Source: G965207345 sp965207345 (GTDB lineage: Bacteria; Pseudomonadota; Gammaproteobacteria; PS1; Pseudothioglobaceae). Taken from it: a stretch of 64,000 nt of DNA. The stretch spans positions 248,001 through 312,000 of the forward strand of contig OZ242280.1 of NCBI GenBank assembly GCA_965207345.1. The letters run 5' to 3'. Position 1 is the first letter of the stretch. Each line of letters opens with the position of its first letter. Made by a program: the position numbers and the translations under genes. This document shows, in pieces, positions 44,270 to 53,293 of the stretch. The notes beneath the pieces are model-generated. The model had not been told where the DNA came from. It worked only from the letters and a program-made list of their open reading frames with translations, and ran no database searches.

Positions 44270-45245
44270 ATGAGTGGTTTTGGAGAGATAAAAAAAATAC
44301 CGTTGCATGAAATATGGCCCAATGAAGCTATCAACTTTACGCCTTGGCTTGCGAAAAATATAGACGCTTTAGGAATTAGCTCTTGGGCTAGAACTTGAGC
44401 TAACAGAAGAAGAGGCACTAACTGGAAATTTTTCATTAGACCTATTAGCAAAAGATCTTGGGAGTTCACGAACGGTAATAATAGAAAATCAATATGCTCG
44501 AACAGATCATGATCACTTAGGAAAGTTATTAACATATGCTGCAGGTTTTGATGCATCCATAGTTATTTGGATGTCAGAAGATATACGAGATGAGCACAGA
44601 CAAGCCTTAGAATGGTTAAATCAACGAACTGATGTTGAAACACAGTTTTTTGGAATTGTAGTAGAGGTAATAAAAATTGATGACTCAAAACCAGCGTATA
44701 ATTTCAAACCTATTGTTTTTCCAAATGAATGGTAAAAATCTAACAAACCAAAAGCTTCAAAAAATGTTGGGTTAAAAGGCGAAAAATACAAAGCTTACTT
44801 TCAAGTACTTGTAGATGAATTAAGAGAGATACATAAGTTTACTAATGCAAAATCTGGGTTGCCTCAAAATTGGTATGCTTTTGCATCTGGCGAACAGGGA
44901 ATTTTATATTCGGCTGTCTTTGGAGGGGGAGGAAAAACAAGAGTAGAGCTATATATAGACCAAGGAGATAAAGAGAGAAATAAAAATCTATTTGATTCTC
45001 TAAAAAAACGAGAAACAGAAATAACAAGTAATTTCGGTTGTCTGCTTGAGTGGGATCGTCTTGATGAAAAACGCGCATCAAGAATTGCAATATATCAAGA
45101 TGGCGTTATTGGGTCTCCAGAGAGTGAATTGGAAGAAATAAGAGAATGGCATATTGAAAATCTTTTAAAAATTAAAGAGGTATTTACACCAGAAATTAAA
45201 AATGCATTACAAAAATTAGTTCCTAAAGAGGTTTTGATATCTTAG
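44270..45245 (+). pseudogene. DUF4268-like nuclease-fold protein, recently broken
   Basis: The first frame from ATG 44270 reads GEIKKIPLHEIWPNEAINFT then PWLAKNIDALGI and stops after a frameshift near 44380. The next frame gives LELELTEEEALTGNFSLDLL, AKDLGSSRTVIIENQYARTD and HDHLGKLLTYAAGFDASIVI as far as VFPNEW, then TAA at 44733. The same frame continues with the 44859-45245 ORF (LPQNWYAFASGEQGILYSAV to KEVLIS). The D-x-L-A-x-D...I-I-E-N-Q pattern resembles PD-(D/E)xK nucleases and restriction-associated DUF4268 proteins. Only two lesions interrupt about 325 codons, so decay is recent. Its end overlaps the convergent MFS gene by 23 bases. Confidence 0.75.
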
Positions 45246-46473
45246 GCACTGCAACTAAAACATACACACCTGATAATATCATCGCAAAAGATGCTAACCA
45301 AAATGGTGCTATTAATGCTTGAGTCCACTGTGCTACTAGCCCCATAGTTAAAGCACTTACGGCATAACCAAAATCACGCCAGAAACGATAAATTCCAAGT
45401 AATGTAGCGCGTTTTTCAGGTGCACTAAAATCAGCAACAGCAGCACCTAGCGTTGGGTATAACATTGCCATACCAGCACCTATAACGCCAGATTCTATAG
45501 TCCATAACAACACACCATCACTGTATGGTATGCTTATTAAACCAATAGCGCATAACCACATACCACCAACAATAAGTTTTTTTCGCCCTATTTTGTCAGA
45601 TAATACTCCAGTAATAAGTTGTAAAGTACCCCAAACTACTGCGTAAACTAAGATAATAGCACTGCTGCTTAGCAAACTTAAATCACGCGAAAGAAAAAAC
45701 ACAGGTAAAAATATCCAAACTAAAGAATCGGCAAACTTTTCTATCAAACCTGCTTGATTTAGAGATAGTAGTATTCTATTTTGCCAGCTCGCATAAATAA
45801 ATAAATTTGTAAGACTTTGCTTTGGTTTTAAAATACTAGATTTTTCCTCCAATTTTGCAAAAGTATTTGTTTCCTTAATAAAAAACATTGCTAGCAGCAA
45901 ACCTAAAAGTATCACTGCTAAACCAAATATAAATAATCCTTGTCGTGCGCCCATTAAATCAACAAAATAAGCGGTAACAAGCCCAGCAATAGCAACAGCA
46001 ATATAGCCAGAAAATTCATTAATGCCGTTAACTAGCCCTTTTTGGTCTAAGCGCGCTAAATCCAGTTTACTGTTGATGGTCATTGACCAGCATAAACCTT
46101 GATTAATGCCGAGCAAAAGCGTGGCCAAAACAATCCAATTCCAACTTTGTGCGTATAAAACCATAAAAGGGACAGGGATGGCGACAATCCAGCCTATAAC
46201 AAGTATTAATTTACGTCCATAATGATCGCTAAAACGTCCTGCTAATAGGTTCATTATTGCTTTAACCACACCAAATACAACTACAAAAGAGCTTAGTAAA
46301 AAAAATTGATTCTCAGCCAAACCAAATTCAGTGTCGGCTAAGCCAGGAATAACTATTCTAGTCATACCTATAGTAAGTCCAACTAAAAAAACTTGTATTA
46401 ATTGCTGTATTATTTGTGCGTAATTCTCAATGACGCCACGCTTAAATGTAGAATATTTTAATACTTTTAACAT
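45223..46473 (-). CDS. Major facilitator superfamily transporter
   Basis: A 416-residue membrane protein with about twelve hydrophobic helices. The loop 2-3 motif is AGRFSDHYGRKLILVIGWIV, with a repeat-like motif GVLSDKIGRKKLIVGGMWLC in the second half. LLGINQGLCWSMTINSKLDL and NGINEFSGYIAVAIAG are typical of helix 4-5. It is divergent from the metallo-beta-lactamase-fold gene across 119 bases, and the pair may share a regulatory region. Substrate unknown; a sulfur-compound or metal function is conceivable from the neighbour only. Confidence 0.85.
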   Translation of the reverse strand: MLKVLKYSTFKRGVIENYAQIIQQLIQVFLVGLTIGMTRIVIPGLADTEFGLAENQFFLLSSFVVVFGVVKAIMNLLAGRFSDHYGRKLILVIGWIVAIPVPFMVLYAQSWNWIVLATLLLGINQGLCWSMTINSKLDLARLDQKGLVNGINEFSGYIAVAIAGLVTAYFVDLMGARQGLFIFGLAVILLGLLLAMFFIKETNTFAKLEEKSSILKPKQSLTNLFIYASWQNRILLSLNQAGLIEKFADSLVWIFLPVFFLSRDLSLLSSSAIILVYAVVWGTLQLITGVLSDKIGRKKLIVGGMWLCAIGLISIPYSDGVLLWTIESGVIGAGMAMLYPTLGAAVADFSAPEKRATLLGIYRFWRDFGYAVSALTMGLVAQWTQALIAPFWLASFAMILSGVYVLVAVPKISKPL

Positions 46474-46592
46474 GTTTTATTGCCGTGGTAATAGTCTTAA
46501 ATGTTTGTGTATTGCAGTTTAGTAGCTTATAGTATATAGACAATAAAGTTTTATGTTATTATACAGTTTTAACTAAACCTTCTTAATTGATA

Positions 46593-47324
46593 ATGTTTTT
46601 ACTACAAAGACAAGCTCCTAGTGATTCTTCATCTCTTGCTTATCTATTTGGCTGTGGTGGCAAAGGTAAGGCAATTGCTGTTGACGTGCATCAAAATGAT
46701 ATTGCCTGGTTTAGCCATCAAGCAGCGTTAAGAAATGTCAATATTGATTATGTAGTTGATACGCATATTCATGCTGACCATATATCAGGCGGGCGAGAGC
46801 TCGCTAAAAAATGCTCAGGAGAGTATATGCTCCATGCATCTTCTGATGCAAAATTTTCATTTTCTGCCTTAAATGATGGCGATGCGCTCGTTATTGGCAA
46901 TGTTAGCGCAAAAATTATACACACCCCGGGACACACGCAAGACAGTATCTGCCTATTAGTAAGCGATAATAGACGGAGCCCTAAGCCATGGTTTCTAATA
47001 ACTGGTCATACTTTATTTGTCGGCAGTATCGGTAGGCCAGATTTGCGCGGACAGGAAAAAATCATGGCGCAAAAATTATATAATTCTTTGACTGAGAAAA
47101 TTTTTTCTCTGCCAGAATATATTGAGATTTACCCTGGTGCACAAGCAGGTAGCGTGTGTGGTGCTGACTTATCGGCAAAACCAGTTTCAACGCTGGCATT
47201 TGAAAAACGCTTTAACCCTATTCTAAGTGCAGATAAAGATACCTTTATTCATTCTATTTTAACTAGCCTGCCAGAGCGTCCTGTTGATATGGAACGTATT
47301 ATTAAGCAAAATATAAGTGCTTAA
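46593..47324 (+). CDS. Persulfide-dioxygenase/glyoxalase II-like MBL-fold protein
   Basis: A metallo-beta-lactamase-fold hydrolase of 243 residues from ATG 46593 (an upstream TTG adds two residues). THIHADHISGGRELA is the metal motif, TPGHTQDSICLL the next His, and TGHTLFVGSIGRPDLRG the third ligand region. IEIYPGAQAGSVCGADLSAK lies near the C-terminus. The family includes ETHE1-type persulfide dioxygenases of sulfide oxidation. At the usual TGD Asp ligand this protein has TGH. That variant occurs in some MBL subfamilies, so the reaction is uncertain. It is divergent from the MFS gene. Confidence 0.8.
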   Translation: MFLLQRQAPSDSSSLAYLFGCGGKGKAIAVDVHQNDIAWFSHQAALRNVNIDYVVDTHIHADHISGGRELAKKCSGEYMLHASSDAKFSFSALNDGDALVIGNVSAKIIHTPGHTQDSICLLVSDNRRSPKPWFLITGHTLFVGSIGRPDLRGQEKIMAQKLYNSLTEKIFSLPEYIEIYPGAQAGSVCGADLSAKPVSTLAFEKRFNPILSADKDTFIHSILTSLPERPVDMERIIKQNISA

Positions 47325-47854
47325 AAAGATAAGAGTGAAATACTTTTCTGATACTAAGCTGATATTAAGATTTATCTATATTCTATAGCACATTAAGTGC
47401 CTGCTAATAGTTATATGGCAGTAGCAAAAAAAATGAAATGAGAAATAATAAGGCGAAAAAATATTTCCTACTATAATACCGGATGTTATTGGAGTACCTA
47501 TAATAATTACTTTTAGTGCTATAGATTATTGTGAATATCTAGAAAGTAATAATGATTTACTTAATATATTAGGTGATAAAAAAGAATTGTTTGGTTATAA
47601 GAAATGTTATAGTGAAACGATAGATAGTCTTTTTGAAGTCGGTCAAAGAATATTTTAATAGTGAAAAAGATAATGATATGGATAATTTGTGGAAGCTGAT
47701 CACAGATTATTTTAAGTGAATAAAAATAATTATTTATTATAATAAAGTCGCCTAACAAGTCATGCTAGCTAAATGCTAATATGGCGGTTGTATTCAAATA
47801 TTATGTAGTAAATTTCTCTCTACTAAATTTTATAGATAATATATTACAAGCTTA
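47325..47854. other. Intergenic stretch with unassigned coding-like fragment
   Basis: In about 530 bases, the plus strand from 47452 to 47658 is open for 68 codons without a start codon. It reads GEKIFPTIIPDVIGVPIIIT, then FSAIDYCEYLESNNDLLNIL and GDKKELFGYKKCYSETI. It looks protein-like, but I do not recognise it. It may be the 3' end of a decayed gene. Nothing else is seen here. Confidence 0.35.
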
Positions 47855-49243
47855 TCAATCTTGATGATACCAATTTAGTTTTTCTCTTAATTTAACAATT
47901 TCACCAACAATAATAAGGGTCGGTGCACTAATATCTTCATCGCTTGTTAAATATTCTAAACCTGCTAGGGTTGTAATATGCACTTTGTGTTCGGGTAGTG
48001 TACCTTTTTCCACTAAAGCTACAGGCATATCAGCACGCATACCATGTTTTATCATTTGCTTTGAAATATGTTCTGCACCAGTTAAACCCATATAAAAAAC
48101 AATAGTTTGCTGCTCAACAACCAGTTCATGCCAAGGTAAATCCATAGTATTATTTTGCAGATGACCCGTAACAAAACGACAAGACTGAGAATAATCACGA
48201 TGCGTCAGTGGGATACCAGAATAAGCAGCACATCCTGAAGCAGCAGTAATACCAGGCACTACTTGAAATGCAATATGATGCGCTGCCAATTCTTCAATCT
48301 CTTCACCACCGCGGCCAAAAATAAATGGATCGCCACCTTTTAGGCGGCACACCCTCTTACCTGCTTTTGCAAGACGAACCAATAATTTATTAATACCGCC
48401 CTGCACTAAGCTATGACTGCCACGCTCTTTGCCAACATAAATGATTTTAGCATCACGGCGCACCAATTCCATCACTGCTTTTGAGACTAATCTATCATAT
48501 AAAATAATATCAGCTTGTTGCATCAATCTAAGTGCTTTAAAAGTGAGTAAGTCAGGATCCCCAGGACCGCCGCCTACTAAATAAACTTCTCCGGTAGGAG
48601 AGTTATCATTTTTACTGTCTGCCAAACGGCTGTTGACTATTTTTTCAGCTTGTTTTATATTGCCAGCAAAAACTTGTTCAGCAACCACACCAGAGAATAA
48701 TGACTCCCAAAAAATACGCCTTTTTTGTATACTGTTAAATTTTGCCTTAACTTTATTTCTAAAACGTCCTGCTAGAACTGCTAATTCGCCATAAGCAGCA
48801 GGAATCATAGTTTCAATTTTTGCTCTAAGTAAACGTGCTAATACAGGTGCTTTACCTGCAGATGAAACTGCAATAACAACAGGAGATCTATCAACAATAG
48901 ATGGCATCACAAAAGAGCATAAATCTGGACTATCTACCACATTGACAAAAATATTAACACTGCGTGCTAAATGACTAATATGCGCGTTGAGTATAGCGTC
49001 ATTCGTTGCTGATATAACAAGTTTTTGTCCATTAATATCGCTATCCAAAAATGCTTTTTTTTCAAGCTTAATGTTATTTTCTTTAGCTAAAGAAAGGAGT
49101 ACATCACAATGCTTTAGTGCAACACAGGTAATATTTGCTTTAGCTTTAAGAAGTAATATGCACTTCCTAAGTGCAATATCGCCACCGCCAACTACCAAAC
49201 AATTTTGCTGACTAATACGAACAAAAATAGGGAAATAATTCAT
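47855..49243 (-). CDS. cysG: Sirohaem synthase (multifunctional CysG)
   Basis: CysG makes sirohaem from uroporphyrinogen III. The N-terminal precorrin-2 dehydrogenase/ferrochelatase has NCLVVGGGDIALRKCILLLK and VNIFVNVVDSPDLCSFVMPS. A linker follows. The C-terminal SAM uroporphyrinogen methyltransferase starts at about 215 with VYLVGGGPGDPDLLTFKALR. VCRLKGGDPFIFGRGGEEIE, VPGITAASGCAAYSGIPLTH and VFYMGLTG complete it. The 462 residues match the E. coli enzyme. Sirohaem serves sulfite reductases, including reverse-type Dsr enzymes of sulfur oxidisers, consistent with the sulfur genes here. Confidence 0.96.
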   Translation of the reverse strand: MNYFPIFVRISQQNCLVVGGGDIALRKCILLLKAKANITCVALKHCDVLLSLAKENNIKLEKKAFLDSDINGQKLVISATNDAILNAHISHLARSVNIFVNVVDSPDLCSFVMPSIVDRSPVVIAVSSAGKAPVLARLLRAKIETMIPAAYGELAVLAGRFRNKVKAKFNSIQKRRIFWESLFSGVVAEQVFAGNIKQAEKIVNSRLADSKNDNSPTGEVYLVGGGPGDPDLLTFKALRLMQQADIILYDRLVSKAVMELVRRDAKIIYVGKERGSHSLVQGGINKLLVRLAKAGKRVCRLKGGDPFIFGRGGEEIEELAAHHIAFQVVPGITAASGCAAYSGIPLTHRDYSQSCRFVTGHLQNNTMDLPWHELVVEQQTIVFYMGLTGAEHISKQMIKHGMRADMPVALVEKGTLPEHKVHITTLAGLEYLTSDEDISAPTLIIVGEIVKLREKLNWYHQD

Positions 49244-49396
49244 GGAAATATTGCTTATTTTAAATCATTACCAGTCAGTACAAAGAGAAAGCATTCAACA
49301 TACTATCAAATAAAATATCCATGAGACATCTTATTTTGGTTTATTGCAAATTTTACTTATTGACAAAAAACTCACTATGCAATCTTTACGTGAAAA

Positions 49397-51061
49397 TCAG
49401 GTTGTTATCGCACCCTTAGAAGCAGAGCTAACCGATTTTTCATATTTAGCGAGCACACCTTTTTTGTAACGAGGGCTTGGAATCTGCCAGTTTTTGCGTC
49501 TTTTTGCAATTAGTGCATCAGATACCATTAGATTGATCGTTGCATTTTTAGCATCAATAATAATTTCATCTCCATTTTCCACTAAAGCAATTAATCCACC
49601 TACGGCTGCCTCAGGCGTGATATGACCCACTACAAAACCATGCGTGCCACCAGAAAAACGTCCATCGGTAATCAAGGCTACTTTATCTCCTAAACCTTTA
49701 CCCATCACTGCTGAGGTAGGCGTGAGCATTTCACGCATTCCAGGCCCGCCTTTGGGTCCCTCATAGCGGATACAAATCACATCATCTGCAACAATTTTAT
49801 TACCTAAAATAGCTTTTAACGCGTCTTCTTCTTGATTAAAAACTTTTGCTCTGCCACGAAATAACAAGCCTTCCTTGCCAGTAATTTTAGCAACCCCGCC
49901 TTCATTTGCTAAATTGCCTTTTAGTATCACTAAGTGTGATTCTTTTTTAATAGGATTATCTAGAGTTCTAATAATATTTTGACTACTGGGATATGGTTTT
50001 ACATTGGCTAAATTTTCTTTCAAGGTTTTTCCTGTTACTGTCATCACATCTCCATGCAAAAGCCCTACCTCTAACAACATTTTTAAAAGCGGTAATGTGC
50101 CACCAATTGCAACCAACTCACTCATCATATATTGGCCACTTGGTTTTAAATCAGCAAGCACAGGTACTTTCTTTCCAAGACGCGTAAAATCATCTAAACT
50201 TAGTGCAACATCAATGGCATCTGCCATGGCAATTAAATGCAACACTGCATTTGTTGAACCGCCAAGTGCAATGACAGTCGTTATCGCATTTTCAAAAGCT
50301 TTTTTTGTCATAATATCGCTAGGCTTAATATCTTTTTCTAACAATTCAAAAACCATAATACCTGCGCGCTTACAATCATCAATTTTATCTTTTGAAATCG
50401 CATTTTGCGCCGAGCTATTCGGTAGACTCATACCAAGTGCCTCAATGGCAGATGCCATTGTATTTGCGGTATACATGCCGCCACAAGAACCTGCACCAGG
50501 AATAGCACTTAATTCAATTTGTTCTAGTTGAGATGCATTTAGCGTATTATTTGCATATTTACCAACTGCCTCAAAAACAGAAACAATATCGCTGTGATTA
50601 GCACCAGGCATAATTGTGCCGCCATAAACAAAAATACTTGGGCGATTAAGTCGTGCAAGACCAATAAGACAGCCAGGCATATTTTTATCACAACCTCCAA
50701 TTGCAATAACGCCATCAAAACCTTGACAAGCAACAACTGTTTCAATAGAGTCTGCAATTACTTCACGCGAAACAAGCGAATACTTCATCCCTTCTGAACC
50801 CATAGAAATACCATCAGATACAGTGATGGTATTAAAAATAATTGCTTTACCGCCTGCGCTGTTAACGCCCAGTTCAGCTTCGCGCGCTAATTTATCAATG
50901 TGCATATTGCACGGGGTAACCATTGACCATGTGGAAGCAACACCAACCTGAGGTTTTTTGAAATCAGATTTTTTAAATCCCACTGGATATAACATGGCCC
51001 TGCTTGGTGCACGCTCAAAACCATCAACAATTTGTGCAGAAAATTTACGAGTATTAGCCAT
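49397..51061 (-). CDS. ilvD: Dihydroxy-acid dehydratase
   Basis: IlvD dehydrates 2,3-dihydroxy-isovalerate and -methylvalerate in branched-chain amino acid synthesis. The 554 residues hold VGVASTWSMVTPCNMHIDKL (first cluster Cys) and GGCDKNMPGCLIGLARLNRP (signature). AGSCGGMYTANTMASAIEAL carries the third Cys, and GRFSGGTHGFVVGHITPEAA is the second signature. The length is that of the shorter [2Fe-2S]-type group. It is preceded by 120 bases with no other gene on its strand. Confidence 0.96.
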   Translation of the reverse strand: MANTRKFSAQIVDGFERAPSRAMLYPVGFKKSDFKKPQVGVASTWSMVTPCNMHIDKLAREAELGVNSAGGKAIIFNTITVSDGISMGSEGMKYSLVSREVIADSIETVVACQGFDGVIAIGGCDKNMPGCLIGLARLNRPSIFVYGGTIMPGANHSDIVSVFEAVGKYANNTLNASQLEQIELSAIPGAGSCGGMYTANTMASAIEALGMSLPNSSAQNAISKDKIDDCKRAGIMVFELLEKDIKPSDIMTKKAFENAITTVIALGGSTNAVLHLIAMADAIDVALSLDDFTRLGKKVPVLADLKPSGQYMMSELVAIGGTLPLLKMLLEVGLLHGDVMTVTGKTLKENLANVKPYPSSQNIIRTLDNPIKKESHLVILKGNLANEGGVAKITGKEGLLFRGRAKVFNQEEDALKAILGNKIVADDVICIRYEGPKGGPGMREMLTPTSAVMGKGLGDKVALITDGRFSGGTHGFVVGHITPEAAVGGLIALVENGDEIIIDAKNATINLMVSDALIAKRRKNWQIPSPRYKKGVLAKYEKSVSSASKGAITT

Positions 51062-51181
51062 GCAAAATAAATAATAAAAAATAAACTTATTTTAAACTAA
51101 AACAAATGATCATTTTGAAAACTGGGGTAAAAATAATAACAACAATTCAGTTGTTAGAAACTATGCGCCTTTATCAAATAA

Positions 51182-51892
51182 TTATACTTTTAAATGCAAA
51201 ATTTTCTCTTGTGCTTTTGCCCATTTTTCTACCTCAAAACTTAGCTCTTTTGCAGATTTATGTGCGCTTTCAAGCGGCAGCCCAATGATAAATTTAATCG
51301 TGCCTGATTGCTTCATAAATTGTCCTTTTTTCCAAAAATCACCCGCATTATGATAAATAGGCAAAATGGGTACTTGTGCACTTTTTGCTATCATTGCAGC
51401 GCCACTTTGATAATGTCCCACTTTTTTTTGACGCGTGCCTTCTGGGAAAATAACTACCCATAAGCCAAGTTTTAATCGCTGTTTACCTTGTTTAATAATT
51501 TTTTTTAGGGCACTTAATTGCCTTGACCTGCTGATTACGATTGGTTTCAAAAGTGCAATTCCCCAACCAAAAATTGGGATGTATAGCAATTGTTTTTTAA
51601 TTACCCAAACTTGTGCTGGAAAAACAAGTTGCAACATAAAAGTCTCCCAAGTTGATTGGTGATTAGATAAAATAACGCACGGTGTTTTGGGTATATGATG
51701 TCCCCCTATAACTTCACAGTAAATGCCAACTGTTATTTTCAACCACCAAATATTAAACACGGCGAAACGTGAAGCGATTGTATAACGCATCTTAATAGGA
51801 CAAAAAGCACATATAAGTAAAGGTGCAATAACTAACGGCAAAACTATTACCATACCAATAAAAAATATAACAGAGCGAATAAATTGCAACAT
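51182..51892 (-). CDS. plsC: 1-acyl-sn-glycerol-3-phosphate acyltransferase
   Basis: A 236-residue membrane-associated acyltransferase with an N-terminal hydrophobic anchor. The catalytic motif is LSNHQSTWETFM (H-x4-E in place of the common H-x4-D, a variant known in this family). VIFPEGTRQ is the glycerophosphate-binding motif. It acylates lysophosphatidate to phosphatidate for phospholipid synthesis. It is divergent from gph across 65 bases. Confidence 0.92.
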   Translation of the reverse strand: MLQFIRSVIFFIGMVIVLPLVIAPLLICAFCPIKMRYTIASRFAVFNIWWLKITVGIYCEVIGGHHIPKTPCVILSNHQSTWETFMLQLVFPAQVWVIKKQLLYIPIFGWGIALLKPIVISRSRQLSALKKIIKQGKQRLKLGLWVVIFPEGTRQKKVGHYQSGAAMIAKSAQVPILPIYHNAGDFWKKGQFMKQSGTIKFIIGLPLESAHKSAKELSFEVEKWAKAQEKILHLKV

Positions 51893-51965
51893 AAGAATAA
51901 ATTGAAAATAAATAAATTAAAAAAATAGGATATAAAAATATGCCAAATTATTATACTTGACTACA

Positions 51966-52628
51966 ATGACAATACATACTGTCTTATTTGACCTAGATGG
52001 CACACTCGTTGACAGTGCGCCAGATTTATTATTTGCCCTTAATAAAACACTTTCTCAATATGGCTACGAAAAACAATCCCTCATGCGTATTAAACCGTTA
52101 GTTTCAAGCGGTGTGAGGGTGATGTTAAAAACTGTGCTTAAAAATAAAATGTTAGTATCTAAAAAATCACTTCAATATTGGCAGAATTTGCTTGATCATT
52201 ACCAACAAAATATGCTGATAATTTATGAAAAAAATATTTGTCAAAAGAGCCGCTTGTTTGATGGCATACACCCTACCATTAAAAAACTTGAACGCAAAAA
52301 AATTACTTGGGGTGTTGTTACCAATAAATCTGAAAAATTGACGCATTTATTACTAAATGCGCTTCGTGTTTATCCTCAAGTTGTTATCTGCGGCGATACT
52401 TGCAAACACAAAAAACCGCACCCTGAACCATTACTATATGCCTGCCAAAAACTTAAAACACATCCAAGTGAATGCTTATTTGTCGGAGATGATGTTAAAG
52501 ATATGTGCGCTGCAAGATATGCACAAATTAAAAGTATTGCAGTTCGTTACGGTTATAATAAGCCGAAACCTAGCTGGCATATATACAAAACACTAGATAA
52601 ACCTGAACAACTTATTGAGATATTGTAA
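51966..52628 (+). CDS. gph: Phosphoglycolate phosphatase (HAD)
   Basis: A HAD hydrolase with VLFDLDGTLVDSAPDLLFAL (motif I), WGVVTNKS (motif II), KKPHPEPL (motif III) and FVGDDVKDMCAARYA (motif IV). The helical cap is of the Gph/CbbZ type. It removes phosphate from 2-phosphoglycolate, useful if the cell fixes carbon by Rubisco. I start at ATG 51966; a TTG at 51957 is also in frame. No ribosome site is visible. TATACT at 51952-51957 is close enough for a leaderless transcript. Confidence 0.88.
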   Translation: MTIHTVLFDLDGTLVDSAPDLLFALNKTLSQYGYEKQSLMRIKPLVSSGVRVMLKTVLKNKMLVSKKSLQYWQNLLDHYQQNMLIIYEKNICQKSRLFDGIHPTIKKLERKKITWGVVTNKSEKLTHLLLNALRVYPQVVICGDTCKHKKPHPEPLLYACQKLKTHPSECLFVGDDVKDMCAARYAQIKSIAVRYGYNKPKPSWHIYKTLDKPEQLIEIL

Positions 52629-52737
52629 AATGAAAATCTAAGATTAGAATTATAAAGATAATAGTATTTTTACATAATCTTTTTTAGTAGAGTTTATAAG
52701 ATGATATATCTTTTATAGTAATTAGACAAATAAAATA

Positions 52738-52830
52738 ATGAACTACAAAATAGAAATTAAAAATATTGACAAATACATGGAGATAGGCAAACAGTTAAAT
52801 GAAGTAGCCTACATTATTTTCAAAAAATAA
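52738..52830 (+). CDS. Possible 30-residue ORF
   Basis: In the 325 bases between gph and the next gene, an ATG ORF encodes MNYKIEIKNIDKYMEIGKQL then NEVAYIIFKK. It has no clear ribosome site, and I recognise no family. It may be a chance ORF or the tail of a decayed gene. Nothing else was recognised in this spacer. Confidence 0.2.
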   Translation: MNYKIEIKNIDKYMEIGKQLNEVAYIIFKK

Positions 52831-52953
52831 AGGGTTCGGTGTAAATTAAAATGCGAGTTATTAATTTTATTTGTTAAAATCCACCTGATAAGTCATTACA
52901 GCGGACAGGCTAACTCTCCCGCTTGCTGAATTTAAGCGTCAGGAGTTTAATTA

Positions 52954-53283
52954 ATGGAAAATATACCCTTATCTCTCATAATTGTGTATATTGTATTCGT
53001 AGGCCTTTTAGATACACACAAGAGACATTTTAAAAATTTTCGTGGTAGTTCTGTGGTGTTTCATGTTTTGTTAGGCACTTATGTAATAATAGGGTTTGCA
53101 GTTAAGTTTATATTTCTATTCTATTATGGATACTTAACCATATGGTATATACCAGTATTTTTATATATTATTGGTGGGATACTGATGGGGTTATTGTTTA
53201 GTTTCTTTGATGTGATGGTGGGAGAACTTATAATAAGTTTATTGGGTTTTATCATATCGCCTATTTCTTCAAACTATATTTAA
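52954..53283 (+). CDS. Small membrane protein of unknown function
   Basis: A 109-residue protein with three hydrophobic segments: an N-terminal one (IPLSLIIVYIVFVGLL), a central one (VLLGTYVIIGFAVKFIFLFY), and a C-terminal pair through IPVFLYIIGGILMGLLF. A basic loop (DTHKRHFKNFRG) lies between the first two. AGGAG stands about eight bases before the start. It lies ten bases before rmuC in the same direction. I do not recognise the family. Confidence 0.6.
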   Translation: MENIPLSLIIVYIVFVGLLDTHKRHFKNFRGSSVVFHVLLGTYVIIGFAVKFIFLFYYGYLTIWYIPVFLYIIGGILMGLLFSFFDVMVGELIISLLGFIISPISSNYI

Positions 53284-53293
53284 AGATTAACTA

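Noticed and set aside
44083..44270. tRNA-Leu as integration site of an island carrying the DUF4268-like gene
   Set aside because: The DUF4268-like gene lies on the 5' side of the tRNA. No duplicate of the tRNA 3' end, integrase or island boundary is visible.
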